From assembly GCF_012726345.1 (NCBI RefSeq), contig NZ_PTXN01000006.1, positions 1 to 64,000 on the forward strand: 64,000 nucleotides of DNA, written 5' to 3'. A model generated the notes under the pieces. That model saw nothing but the letters and a program-made list of their open reading frames with translations. It had not been told where the DNA came from and made no database searches. The translations under genes were made by a program, and so were the position numbers. The stretch comes from Marinomonas sp. UCMA 3892 (lineage in GTDB: Bacteria; Pseudomonadota; Gammaproteobacteria; Pseudomonadales; Marinomonadaceae). Numbering within the stretch: position 1 is the stretch's first letter; every line of letters starts with the position of its first letter. Shown one piece after another: positions 23,751-33,133 of this stretch.

Positions 23751-25345
23751 AATTGCTGCTGCACATCGACGCTGCTTTCAGCCATGTTAAGCCCTGAGCG
23801 TTTGGCCATTTCAGCGCTTTCTTTTGTTAAGCTTTGCACCTCGTGCATTTTTTTGGTGATGTCTTCCGATACTTCTGTTTGCTCTTCGATGGATTGAGCT
23901 ATGTGTTGAGCTTGCGCTGAAATTCGTTCAATGCCTGTTAAAATGTTGCCAGTGAGTTCGTTGGTTTTTTCAACTTGTTCTCTAGACGAGTCGACTAGTT
24001 TTAAGCTGATTTCCATACGGTTGACCGCTTGGCCACTGGCAGTACTAAGTTGAGCTAAGAGTGTTTCAATTTCATTCACGCTGTCTTGTGAACGTTGTGC
24101 TAGTGTTCGAACTTCGTCCGCCACAACGGCGAATCCTCGGCCTTGTTCGCCTGCGCGAGCTGCTTCAATAGCGGCGTTTAAGGCTAGTAAATTGGTTTGC
24201 TCCGCGATACTACGAATAACATCTAAGATGGTTTCTATGTTGGTTGTTTCTTGGCGTAGCTGAGTAACAACTGTTCCTGTTTCTTTTAAGGAGCCAACTA
24301 GCTGGTTTATTGCGTCTAAGGTTCCGTTTGCTGTGGTTAAACTGCTCTGTGCAACAGTGCGAATATCATTGGCGGCGTCGGCTGATTGTTGAGTGTTGTC
24401 AGCAATGGTGCGGTTATTAGCGGACATTTGATCTAGTGCCACAACCACTTGAGTGGTGTTGTCCATAATGTGAACAGAATATTCGCTTACCTCTTGGTTT
24501 ACCTTTAATACTTCTTGGCTATTTTCATTTACTTTGTTTACTGAACTAAGAACACCAGCAATGACAGAGCGTAGATTTTTCGCAGAGGTATTAATGGCAT
24601 TACCAAGTTCAGCAATTTCATCGCTTCCTGACACTTGAACTGGCTTATTAAGGTGGCCTTGTGCCATATTTTGTGCGGCGTTACGAACTGCCAAAATACC
24701 ACGTACTATGTTGTTGGATATCAAGTAGCTAAGTGTTATGGAGATAACCAGTGCGATTAAGATAGAAATCCAAAAGCCGATTTCAATTTCTGCAATAAGA
24801 CTTTCCGTTTGTTTTTTTGCTTCAATAACTTCGGTGTTTGTCTTGTCTGTTAGCAGCGCGAAGTATGTCATCAGGTCATTGTACGAGCCGATGAAAGCAG
24901 AAAATACGGGAAAGGGCGCTTTGTTATCGGCCGAATTCTCCATCGCGCTGACGAAAGCTTTTGTTTTACTTTGAAAATTATTAAGCAGTGTTTGCAGCTT
25001 TCTAGATTCGTCGGATTTATCAGAAAGACCTTTGTTAAGCTCATTAATAAGAGACGGTGTTGTGTTGTAGCTTTTTGAGATAGCTTCTAAATAACCTGGG
25101 ATTTGCTGGTCGAGTGATAGTAGATAAGCAATCTGTAAACCTCGGACATTTAGGACGATATTAACCTGTGCTTCTTTCACTCGCTCTAAATTGAGCGAAA
25201 CATTGTGGTTTTCTTCATAGAATCGGTCAAAGCGATTAGCTAATTCTGTACTTTTTGCTTTTATTAAACTTAGCGCGACCAAAAATATAATGATGATAGA
25301 TAAAATGAGAGTGATGAATTTCGCTTTTACGGATAAATTGTTCAT
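23729..25345 (-). CDS. Methyl-accepting chemotaxis protein
   Basis: 538-residue transmembrane chemoreceptor. TM1 is about residues 9-27 ([19 protein letters not shown]), then a helical periplasmic sensor of about 160 residues, TM2 about 190-212 ([19 protein letters not shown]), a HAMP domain about 213-265 ([30 protein letters not shown]), then the long signalling coiled coil. The hairpin tip [38 protein letters not shown] is seen around residue 385-420 and contacts CheA/CheW. There is no C-terminal CheR-binding pentapeptide; the tail is made by a 10-bp tandem repeat. Ligand unknown. It is divergent from sotB. Confidence 0.95.
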   Translation of the reverse strand: MNNLSVKAKFITLILSIIIIFLVALSLIKAKSTELANRFDRFYEENHNVSLNLERVKEAQVNIVLNVRGLQIAYLLSLDQQIPGYLEAISKSYNTTPSLINELNKGLSDKSDESRKLQTLLNNFQSKTKAFVSAMENSADNKAPFPVFSAFIGSYNDLMTYFALLTDKTNTEVIEAKKQTESLIAEIEIGFWISILIALVISITLSYLISNNIVRGILAVRNAAQNMAQGHLNKPVQVSGSDEIAELGNAINTSAKNLRSVIAGVLSSVNKVNENSQEVLKVNQEVSEYSVHIMDNTTQVVVALDQMSANNRTIADNTQQSADAANDIRTVAQSSLTTANGTLDAINQLVGSLKETGTVVTQLRQETTNIETILDVIRSIAEQTNLLALNAAIEAARAGEQGRGFAVVADEVRTLAQRSQDSVNEIETLLAQLSTASGQAVNRMEISLKLVDSSREQVEKTNELTGNILTGIERISAQAQHIAQSIEEQTEVSEDITKKMHEVQSLTKESAEMAKRSGLNMAESSVDVQQQLSFFKLL

Positions 25346-25627
25346 GCTGGTTCCTTCAACGTTGATGGATTATCTCGCGTGATCTTAGTGCAAATTTGTG
25401 CGTTATTTTAGTGCGTAGTTTGTATGGCATTTTCCATAAAAAATCAAAGTAATTCTTCTTAAAGAAAGATTATTTGATAAGGGCGAAGGTTATGTTTAGA
25501 TTTTCTAAATTGATCAGAGCTAGTATTGAGATAACTATCAATAAACATCCATATTTCGCTATTCCGTTATGCTTAAAAAAGTGGACAATAGCGGTCTTTC
25601 TTGTCGCTCACATTCCTGCAGGTCATC

Positions 25628-26824
25628 ATGATATCAATTCCTTCTACTGAGGATACGGCTTCTCGCCGTGTTCAATACTTGCGCGTTTTTGTGCTGGGCT
25701 TCAGTGCTTTTATTTTTAACACCACAGAATTTGTTCCTGTGGGGTTGTTGTCGGATATTGCGCAAAGCTTTTCGATTCCACCTGCTCAAGTTGGATGGAT
25801 GCTGACTGTCTATGCGTGGATAGTGGCTCTCATGTCGCTGCCAATGATGTTGTTAACACGTAAGTTAGAGCGTAAGACGTTATTGCTAGGTCTGTTTGCT
25901 TTGTTTATTGCTAGCCATATTTTGACGGTAGTGGCGTGGAATTTTACGACTTTGTTGGTAAGCCGTATTGGGATTGCTTTTGCCCATGCGGTGTTTTGGT
26001 CGATTACCGCTTCCATTGCAATTCGTGTTGCGCCGCAAGGGAAACATACCTTTGCGCTAAGTGTACTGGCAACGGGAACCGGTTTGGCGATGGTACTTGG
26101 TGTACCTGTGGGTCGTATTATTGGTCAACTCCTGGGGTGGCGAACCACTTTTGCCGTTATTGCGATCATTGCATTAATCATCATGTTAGCCATGTATCGT
26201 TTATTGCCTAATTTGCCTAGCTTGTTTTCAGGCTCTCTTAGTAAAGTGCCAGAAGTATTTCGCAATAAAGTATTGCTAGTCATGTATTTGTTTATCTTTA
26301 TGATTTTCTCTGCTCATTACACGGCTTACAGTTACATAGAGCCTTTTTTGAAAGAGATTGGTTCTGCAAGTGGTCAATTCACCACGTTGGTATTATTGCT
26401 ATTTGGTATGGCGGGAATTATCGGAAGTGTGCTGTTTAGCTACTTCGGTGAAAGAGCAAATACCTTGATGTTGGTTTCCAGTATCGTCATTGCATCCTTG
26501 TGTATGAGTGCTTTGTATTTTGTTGCGCCAACTGGCTCTTTGTTGATTACCTGTGTTCTTCTGTGGGGCGCATCGCTGATGATTATTGGCCTGAGTATGC
26601 AGATACGAGTGCTGAAAGTAGATGATACTGCCGCAGATATTATTATGTCTTTGTATTCTGGCATTATAAATTTGGGTATTGGTGCAGGTGCTCTGATTGG
26701 TAATCAGGTCATTCAATTTGTTGGCTTGGGTAGTGTCGGCTTTACTGGTGCTATTCTAGGTGTCTGTGCTCTAGTGGTGATTGTGGCGCTATTAAAACGT
26801 ATTGGTAAGCCTATCTCTGTATAG
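25628..26824 (+). CDS. sotB: Sugar efflux transporter, MFS
   Basis: 398-residue major-facilitator protein with 12 membrane segments. The opening FVLGFSAFIFNTTEFVPVGLLSDIAQSF and YAWIVALMSLPMMLLTRKLERK closely resemble E. coli SotB/YdeA (396 residues), which exports arabinose and other sugars. Other matching blocks are SRIGIAFAHAVFWSITASIAIR, HYTAYSYIEPF and GIGAGALIGNQV. I use ATG 25628; a TTG nine codons upstream is less likely. A CGCTATT/AATAGCG inverted repeat (25557-25563 and 25587-25593) lies just upstream and could be an operator. Substrate not determinable here. Confidence 0.88.
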   Translation: MISIPSTEDTASRRVQYLRVFVLGFSAFIFNTTEFVPVGLLSDIAQSFSIPPAQVGWMLTVYAWIVALMSLPMMLLTRKLERKTLLLGLFALFIASHILTVVAWNFTTLLVSRIGIAFAHAVFWSITASIAIRVAPQGKHTFALSVLATGTGLAMVLGVPVGRIIGQLLGWRTTFAVIAIIALIIMLAMYRLLPNLPSLFSGSLSKVPEVFRNKVLLVMYLFIFMIFSAHYTAYSYIEPFLKEIGSASGQFTTLVLLLFGMAGIIGSVLFSYFGERANTLMLVSSIVIASLCMSALYFVAPTGSLLITCVLLWGASLMIIGLSMQIRVLKVDDTAADIIMSLYSGIINLGIGAGALIGNQVIQFVGLGSVGFTGAILGVCALVVIVALLKRIGKPISV

Positions 26825-26844
26825 AGTTATTTGTGAGTATTGTT

Positions 26845-26874
26845 AAGTACAGATACGGCGGTGTATCTGTACTT
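26845..26874. terminator. Bidirectional stem-loop between sotB and the diguanylate cyclase
   Basis: Perfect 12-bp inverted repeat (AAGTACAGATAC at 26845-26856 with 26863-26874), 6-base loop, placed between convergent genes. T-tracts are weak on both strands, so termination may be partial. Confidence 0.6.
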
Positions 26875-26883
26875 AGTTTAAAT

Positions 26884-28554
26884 TCAGTTAATGTTATCAA
26901 TATGAGTGGATTGATTCCGACCTTGGGTTTTTGAGTGGTAAAGTGCAATATCAGCACTTTTCATTAATGTATCTGCGTTGGCTTTTCCATTTTTAACTTT
27001 AGTTACAATACCTATACTTACCGTGATGGCGTCTGCTATCTTGCTCGTTTTATGCTCTATGTTTATTAACCCAATTACTTGTTTCATTTGCTGAGCAATT
27101 ACTTCGGCTTGCTGTGCGTTTGTATTTGGAAGAATGACTACAAACTCTTCTCCACCATAGCGAGCAACCAAATCGGTTTTTTTGTTAATGATACTTTCGA
27201 GTGACGAGGCAATTTTTTGTAATGCTTCATCGCCGTTGATATGGCCATAGGTGTCGTTGTATTGTTTAAAGTAGTCGACATCTATTAGTAGAATGGATAG
27301 GTCGTACTTGCTACTTTTGTCTGATGATAATTCAACTAACAAGCGCTGATCAAACGCTCGTCTGTTCGCAATATTGGTCAAACCGTCTGTGAGAGATAAG
27401 CTCTCCAAGCGGCGTGTTTGCATATTAATCGTGTTTGAGAATTCATCAAAAGCCTGAAATAACTCATCAATCTCATCCCTATTTGATGGAAGGTTGTGTG
27501 AGCCTTTGGTCATTAGGTTAATTTTTTGAGTTAAGGTTCGTAAGCGCTTAACCGCATAACTATAAAGTCCTAATGTCGCAATGATCATTGTGGATAATAA
27601 AATAAAACCACAAATGAACCATATTTTCTGCGTCGTCATTCCTTGTGCTAGTGACGCTATTTTGTCATTTAAATTGTTGTATTCAATCAGGGACTGTTGG
27701 TTCGTTATGTTGCTATAGTCGCTGATCATATTGTGGATGAAATGCTCGCGCCCACGAGTTCTACCGATAATTCGAAGATAATCTGCCTGTTGTTCTGCAA
27801 GGTTCTCAGGGGCTGAAAGAATGTATCTTAGATCAGTATTAATCTGTTTAACTTGTTTTTTTAATGGGGCTGAAAAGCTCGCTGAAATCTTATCCATGTT
27901 CTGTAAATTGAGTTCAAGTAAGCGATGTATCTCTTGTAAATCACTTAATCGTTCAATGTTTTCTATTTTATAAGCAAATGAGAGTGTTTGTAATAAAGCA
28001 ATCTGCCATTGCGTAAAATAGGTTTGCTCTACTGGTAAGATATTGGCTGTTTGATTTATTTGATCTGCTTCAATTTTTAGTTTCCATACTTTTTTTAAGT
28101 TAACTTTTATTTTATAGGCTAAGTCTAGTTTTTGATCAATTAGAACGTTGAGGTGCTTGGTTTCCTCTTGAATGGCTTTGAGCAACATGGTGACAGTTTG
28201 GTTATCGGTTACTTTGTTGGTTTCATTTTCTAGTGCTTGGAGCTTTTCTGTTACCTCTAATTCGGCAATTCTTCTTTCGGCTGGTGTTGTTGCAGAGGTT
28301 AAGGACTCAAGTGCAGACATCAATTCACCTGATTTTAACGCGCTTCTAGTGGCATTATTCATCGCAGGAATAGTGTTGAGAGTTAAATCCTTAAGTATGG
28401 ATTGAGTTTGCTCTAACCTCGTTTGTAATACATACCCAACGCTAACAAAGAGCAATAAACCAATAACTAGCAATATGCCCAGTTGTTTTACTAAGCTTAA
28501 TCGCCGATTGTTACTTGTCTTTGAAAGTAGGTGAAATAGCGGTTTGCTGTTCAT
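26884..28554 (-). CDS. Transmembrane diguanylate cyclase with periplasmic sensor
   Basis: 556-residue inner-membrane protein. TM1 is about residues 26-46 (LGILLVIGLLLFVSVGYVL). A periplasmic helical sensor of about 260 residues follows, then TM2 about 306-326 (FICGFILLSTMIIATLGLYSYA), a HAMP-like linker, and a C-terminal GGDEF domain starting DGLTNIANRRAF with the active site GGEEF. The inhibitory-site position reads KKTD, so the Arg of RxxD is replaced by Lys and product inhibition may be weakened. The gene starts two bases after the stop of the upstream UshA-like gene, so the two are one transcriptional and probably functional unit: the UshA-like periplasmic protein could present ligand to this sensor. 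Confidence 0.9.
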   Translation of the reverse strand: MNSKPLFHLLSKTSNNRRLSLVKQLGILLVIGLLLFVSVGYVLQTRLEQTQSILKDLTLNTIPAMNNATRSALKSGELMSALESLTSATTPAERRIAELEVTEKLQALENETNKVTDNQTVTMLLKAIQEETKHLNVLIDQKLDLAYKIKVNLKKVWKLKIEADQINQTANILPVEQTYFTQWQIALLQTLSFAYKIENIERLSDLQEIHRLLELNLQNMDKISASFSAPLKKQVKQINTDLRYILSAPENLAEQQADYLRIIGRTRGREHFIHNMISDYSNITNQQSLIEYNNLNDKIASLAQGMTTQKIWFICGFILLSTMIIATLGLYSYAVKRLRTLTQKINLMTKGSHNLPSNRDEIDELFQAFDEFSNTINMQTRRLESLSLTDGLTNIANRRAFDQRLLVELSSDKSSKYDLSILLIDVDYFKQYNDTYGHINGDEALQKIASSLESIINKKTDLVARYGGEEFVVILPNTNAQQAEVIAQQMKQVIGLINIEHKTSKIADAITVSIGIVTKVKNGKANADTLMKSADIALYHSKTQGRNQSTHIDNIN

Positions 28555-28556
28555 GT

Positions 28557-30065
28557 TTAATTTTCTACCGCTAGATTTTTTAGGCGCCTATCAATTTTAG
28601 GTGCAATGACTTTTTCCTGATGAATTTCAACGCTCATGATGTCTGATAGGGTTAAGCCGGTGGTTTGTTTATAAGTCAGTGCTTTGCTGTTTTTAAACAT
28701 AGTAAATCCATCACCGCCATTTATTAGATAGTCGAGCGAAACAACTTTATAGATTTGTTCAGGTTGTAGTGGGTGTTTATTGAATGTAACAGAAATCAGG
28801 CGTTCACCTATTGGTTTTGCTGAGTCATAAGTTACTTCTACCCCGGCAACTTGTAAAAATTGGCCACTTTGTGATTCTAATTTGCTGAAGCCATGCTCTA
28901 GTGCGTCCATTATTTGTTGCCCGGTTGCTTCTATTAACTGGACGGTATTGCGATATGGCAGCATAGCGCGAATGTCTCTTACTGTAAGAGGCGACCCTGC
29001 TTGGAGTATTTTTTCACTTCGAAATGCACCACTATTTAGAAGAGCTATTTGAGCACCGGTAAAATCTTTTAATGTGTCTGTGACCAAATTAGCAAAGCCA
29101 TTTTCAGAAGTACGTAGTACCTTTCGTTGTAAATTTATTTGAGTATCTGTTTTACCTATTACTTCGTTTAGTAATGAACTGAGCCTGTTATCGTATTCTT
29201 CTTCTAGCTGCAATACTGCAGGTTTTGCAGAAAGAGACGTTAAATCGACATTGGTCTTTTCGATGACCAAACTATTATGAGGATTATCTTGCTGCCAGGT
29301 CAGTTGAATAACCGCAGCGTCCTTCTTTTTAGTCAGTACAAGATTATTTTGGTGTCGAGGGGCGTTTATTAAATGAGCATTAGAGTGGAAGTTTTGATCC
29401 TCAAGAAGAGCAAGATCAATGATGCCTTGTTCCAATAGTTGGTTAATAACAGGAGAAAAAGTGGAGTAATGTAAAACAATTAAGTCTACATTTTGTTTCC
29501 TAAGTAATTTAGCTATTTCCAAGACTGCTTGTTGTGGCGGTGTAATTACTAGTCTTTTTGTTGGGTACTTTTCCGTAACAGTTGGATCCAAGATGGAAAT
29601 GAATCCTAGTTTCACCTCACCTTGTTTTAGCAAAGTATAGGCCTCAATACCTTCTGGTGATTGCTTGGTGATGGGGTCATATAAGTTGCTTGATACTATT
29701 GGGAAAGCAGCTTCATAGGTACGTAATATCAGTTCATCTTCTTGATAGCTAAACTCTCGCTTCGAAACACCCATCGCATTAGGTTCTAGGCTGTTAAGAA
29801 CATCTATTATATGGGCTCCTCTGTCCATCGAGGATAGCATGCTTGGTCCTAAGCTTTCCCCACCAAAAATGAAAAACGTACTGGTACTTTTTTCTCTATA
29901 ATCATCAATCAGAGTTGCTAACTGAGCATAGCTGCCATTTTTTGTATCGTTAATTGTCGACATTTCGGCATCAAAAATAATGGTTGCTTGTTTCTCTGCA
30001 AAAGCACTGTTTTGAGCAAAAAAAGTCAGCATAGTGAGTAGTTTTACAATAGTTAGATAGCGCAT
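28557..30065 (-). CDS. 5'-nucleotidase/UshA-like protein with a lost metal site
   Basis: 502-residue exported protein (signal peptide about residues 1-24, ending SAFA). It has the UshA/5'-nucleotidase two-domain plan. In the N-terminal metallophosphatase domain every usual ligand motif is altered: ND-x-H is AEMS (about 33-36), GGD is GGE (68-70), GNHEFD is SKREFS (about 101-106), LTH-x-G is HYSTF (about 199-203), and the GGHTH loop is LEDQN (about 220-224). The C-terminal domain (about 310-475), which binds nucleotide, stays family-like: ENGFANLVTDTLK, LLNSGAFRSEKI, LPYRNTVQLIEATGQQI, SGQFLQVAGVEV and LINGGDGFTMF. So it is probably a pseudoenzyme that still binds ligand. It is co-transcribed with the transmembrane diguanylate cyclase two bases downstream. 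ATG 30065 is used; a GTG five codons earlier is possible. Confidence 0.8.
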   Translation of the reverse strand: MRYLTIVKLLTMLTFFAQNSAFAEKQATIIFDAEMSTINDTKNGSYAQLATLIDDYREKSTSTFFIFGGESLGPSMLSSMDRGAHIIDVLNSLEPNAMGVSKREFSYQEDELILRTYEAAFPIVSSNLYDPITKQSPEGIEAYTLLKQGEVKLGFISILDPTVTEKYPTKRLVITPPQQAVLEIAKLLRKQNVDLIVLHYSTFSPVINQLLEQGIIDLALLEDQNFHSNAHLINAPRHQNNLVLTKKKDAAVIQLTWQQDNPHNSLVIEKTNVDLTSLSAKPAVLQLEEEYDNRLSSLLNEVIGKTDTQINLQRKVLRTSENGFANLVTDTLKDFTGAQIALLNSGAFRSEKILQAGSPLTVRDIRAMLPYRNTVQLIEATGQQIMDALEHGFSKLESQSGQFLQVAGVEVTYDSAKPIGERLISVTFNKHPLQPEQIYKVVSLDYLINGGDGFTMFKNSKALTYKQTTGLTLSDIMSVEIHQEKVIAPKIDRRLKNLAVEN

Positions 30066-30374
30066 TTTGAATGTGTTCACCCACTGCTCATGTTATTTCG
30101 TTTTTGATAAATGTTTTATATCTACTTTGCTTAAAGTAAATCTGTTTAGCTGTGTTATTTGCTGATTTTTACATAACAGACTGTGTATGTCGCTATCAAA
30201 AAATGTCTGATCATCACAGCTGACGCTCAAGTGGTTAAGTCTCTTCAAAAAATTAGGTTTTATATCCTAACTTTTACCGTATCTAACTATGCTAATATTT
30301 ATGCTCATTGCTGGGATTGATTTCTATTCCTTTTGTCCTAGCTTTAGTTGTACAACACCTATCAAGAACCCTCT

Positions 30375-31733
30375 ATGTTTAATTGGATAAATGTCTCTAT
30401 GACACGGAAAATAAGCAGCCTGTCTTTTGTTCTCTTATCGTTTCTCTTTGTGGTGATTCTTTATTCAACGTATCAGACTCAAAAAATCTACCAAGAAATG
30501 CAAGAAGTCGCGGAGATTGATATTCCACTTTCTGAAGTCATTGCAGATATTGAAATTTTGCAGCTTAAACAGCATTTATTGATGGAAGGAATTCGGCTGC
30601 AAGGTGATGCTTTTTTTGCTGATGAAGTATTGCAGACAAAAAGTGTTAAAGGCTTTGATGAGTTTAGTCAGCTGCTATCTGCGCAGCTTGACAAGAGTCT
30701 TAGCATACTTCGTGCAGGTATGACATTCGGCAGTATACGTATCAAAGTAGAAGACCACCAATCCTTAATTCAACAAATAAGCTCGCTGCACAGTCATAGA
30801 ATCGGTTTTGAAAGCTTATTCTCTAGGTTTTTGAATAAAGGCGAAGAGCACTATTCAGTATCGTGGGATGAGCTAGAAAAACAAGATGATTTATTAGATT
30901 CTCAAGCTGATGAATTGCTTGTGAATATTGACCAACTCACGATGACGGTCGCAGCAACAGTAGAAAAACAAGAACGTAATTTTATGGTTGTGAATGCCAT
31001 ATTAGGTCTATCAGCTTTTGCTATTGGCGGCTATTTAACCCTTTATACGATTGTGTCTTTTCGTCAGAAAGTAGGTTCATTACGTGGTCAGATAGAGTCT
31101 TTGCATCGTTCAATTTCTCCTGATGAAAGTAACGATGGGACGCGTAATAAAGGTTCTGATGAATTGGATCAGTTGGAAAAAGACTTAAAGATTCTAATGG
31201 CACGTTTCTCGTTGGAAAAAGATAATCGTGACGAAGTTGAAACTCAGCTGATTGAGTTAGCTACGCGAGATAAGCTAACTGGTGCGTTTAATCGTCATAA
31301 ATGGGACGAACAAATCAAAGATGAACTCGCTCTTGCTAATCGTGGACATCATTTTAGTTTGATTTTGTTGGATGTTGATCATTTTAAGAAAATCAACGAT
31401 GCCCATGGGCATGACGTTGGTGATAACGTACTCAAATTACTGGTTAATACCTTGCGAAAACGCCTGCGTGAAACAGACATGTTGTTCAGGATCGGTGGTG
31501 AGGAATTTGCTGTATTACTAAGAGATACAAATTGTGAAGATGCTGGAGTATTGGCTGAACAGTTACGCAAGAAGATTGAAACTTTGAATGAAGGTGGCAT
31601 GCCGTCGTTTACCATCAGTTTAGGTGTGACTGATTATCAAGATTTTGATGATCAGAGTCGTATCGTAAAACGCGCTGATATCTTACTCTATGAGGCCAAA
31701 GGAGCTGGACGAAATCGAGTTATGATCGGCTAA
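30375..31733 (+). CDS. Transmembrane diguanylate cyclase, tandem copy 1
   Basis: 452-residue inner-membrane GGDEF protein. TM1 is about residues 17-34, a periplasmic helical domain of about 150 residues rich in Gln and Asp follows, TM2 is about 200-220 (NAILGLSAFAIGGYLTLYTIV), then a coiled linker, then GGDEF starting DKLTGAFNRHKW with active site GGEEF and an RETD inhibitory site five residues before it. The ATG at 30375 is chosen because the paralog 41 bases downstream starts with the same MFNW and has the same preceding TATCAAGAA. It makes c-di-GMP; signal unknown. Confidence 0.92.
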   Translation: MFNWINVSMTRKISSLSFVLLSFLFVVILYSTYQTQKIYQEMQEVAEIDIPLSEVIADIEILQLKQHLLMEGIRLQGDAFFADEVLQTKSVKGFDEFSQLLSAQLDKSLSILRAGMTFGSIRIKVEDHQSLIQQISSLHSHRIGFESLFSRFLNKGEEHYSVSWDELEKQDDLLDSQADELLVNIDQLTMTVAATVEKQERNFMVVNAILGLSAFAIGGYLTLYTIVSFRQKVGSLRGQIESLHRSISPDESNDGTRNKGSDELDQLEKDLKILMARFSLEKDNRDEVETQLIELATRDKLTGAFNRHKWDEQIKDELALANRGHHFSLILLDVDHFKKINDAHGHDVGDNVLKLLVNTLRKRLRETDMLFRIGGEEFAVLLRDTNCEDAGVLAEQLRKKIETLNEGGMPSFTISLGVTDYQDFDDQSRIVKRADILLYEAKGAGRNRVMIG

Positions 31734-31774
31734 CTTTTAGCTTTATTCATGCAACATTTATCAAGAAGCTTTAT

Positions 31775-33133
31775 ATGTTTAATTGGTTAAATATATCTAT
31801 GACGCGAAAAATTAGCAGTTTGTCGTTTATTCTTTTGTCATTTTTATTTGTAGTGATTTTTTATTCTGCTTATCAATCTCAGCGTATCTATAAAGAAATG
31901 CATGAGGTAGCAGAAATTGATGTACCGCTCTCTGAAGTAATGGCAGACATCGAAATGTTGCAGCTTAAGCAGCATTTATTGATGGAGAGTATTCGCCAGC
32001 AAGGTGATGCTTTTTTTGCTAATAAATCCATGCAAGCGAAAAGCGTAAAAGGTTTTGATGAATTTAGTGCACAGCTTGCAGCTCAGTTAGATAAGTCTGC
32101 GGAAATACTTCGTACAGGTCTTGGTTTTGGTAGCGTAAGAATTAAACTACTTGACCATAAGGCTTTGATTGAACAAATTAACCTTCTGCACCAACATCGA
32201 ATGAGTTTTGATCGTCTTGTAGATGATTTTCTAGAGCAGGATAAACAAGGATTTTCAACAGCTTGGCAAATACTAGAACAGCAGGATAAAGATTTAGATG
32301 CTCAGGCAGATGAGATGCTCAGAAAAATTGACCAGTTAACCATGAATGTTTCGGCAACGGTTGAAAGCCAAGAACGTCATTTTGTGATTATGAATGCTAT
32401 TTTGGGGGTATCTGCTTTTGGTATTGGCACGTATCTAACCTTGTATATCATCATTACTTTTCGTAAACGAATTTGGTCACTGCGTGGGCAGATAGAGACA
32501 TTGCATCGTTCTATTGTTATCGAACATGATAACGCCTCGTTCAACTACAAAGGCTTAGATGAACTTGATGAATTAGAGACAGACTTAAAGGCTTTAGTTG
32601 GGCAGTTTTCGAAAGAAATGAGTAATCGACATAAAGTCGAAACTCAGTTGATTGAGCTCGCAACACGAGATAAGTTGACTGGCACCTTTAATCGCCACAA
32701 ATGGGACGAGCAAATTAAAGATGAACTTGCGCTGGCGAATCGCGGCCATCATTTTAGTTTAATCTTGTTAGATGTCGATCATTTCAAAAAAATCAACGAC
32801 GGCTTTGGCCATGATGTTGGTGATAATGTGCTCAAATTACTGGTTAACACGTTGCGGAAGCGCCTGCGTGAAACCGATGTATTGTTTAGAATAGGTGGTG
32901 AAGAATTCGCCATATTACTAAGAGATACTAACCTCAAAGATGCTGGTGTATTGGCAGAGCAGCTACGCAAGAAGATTAACCTTCTGAATGAAAACGGTAT
33001 GCCTCCATTCACCATTAGCTTGGGAGTGACCGATTACCAAGATTTTGATGATCAGACTCGGATTGTAAAACGCGCCGATATACTACTGTATGAGGCTAAA
33101 GGCGCTGGACGTAATCGAGTAGTCGTTGGTTAG
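31775..33133 (+). CDS. Transmembrane diguanylate cyclase, tandem copy 2
   Basis: 452-residue paralog of the preceding gene, exactly the same length and architecture. The membrane-proximal N terminus (MFNWLNISMTRKISSLSF) and the GGDEF domain (GGEEF, RETD) are nearly identical to copy 1. The periplasmic domain has diverged clearly, for instance FLEQDKQGFSTAWQILEQQ against FLNKGEEHYSVSWDELEKQ. This fits duplication followed by a change of sensed signal with a conserved output. Its stop overlaps the convergent AlkC gene's stop by four bases. No phosphodiesterase (EAL/HD-GYP) gene lies in the window. Confidence 0.92.
   Translation: MFNWLNISMTRKISSLSFILLSFLFVVIFYSAYQSQRIYKEMHEVAEIDVPLSEVMADIEMLQLKQHLLMESIRQQGDAFFANKSMQAKSVKGFDEFSAQLAAQLDKSAEILRTGLGFGSVRIKLLDHKALIEQINLLHQHRMSFDRLVDDFLEQDKQGFSTAWQILEQQDKDLDAQADEMLRKIDQLTMNVSATVESQERHFVIMNAILGVSAFGIGTYLTLYIIITFRKRIWSLRGQIETLHRSIVIEHDNASFNYKGLDELDELETDLKALVGQFSKEMSNRHKVETQLIELATRDKLTGTFNRHKWDEQIKDELALANRGHHFSLILLDVDHFKKINDGFGHDVGDNVLKLLVNTLRKRLRETDVLFRIGGEEFAILLRDTNLKDAGVLAEQLRKKINLLNENGMPPFTISLGVTDYQDFDDQTRIVKRADILLYEAKGAGRNRVVVG

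Noticed and set aside
26399-26716. Minus-strand frames inside sotB
   Set aside because: Antisense shadows; translations rich in Asn/Gln/Thr with no domain features.
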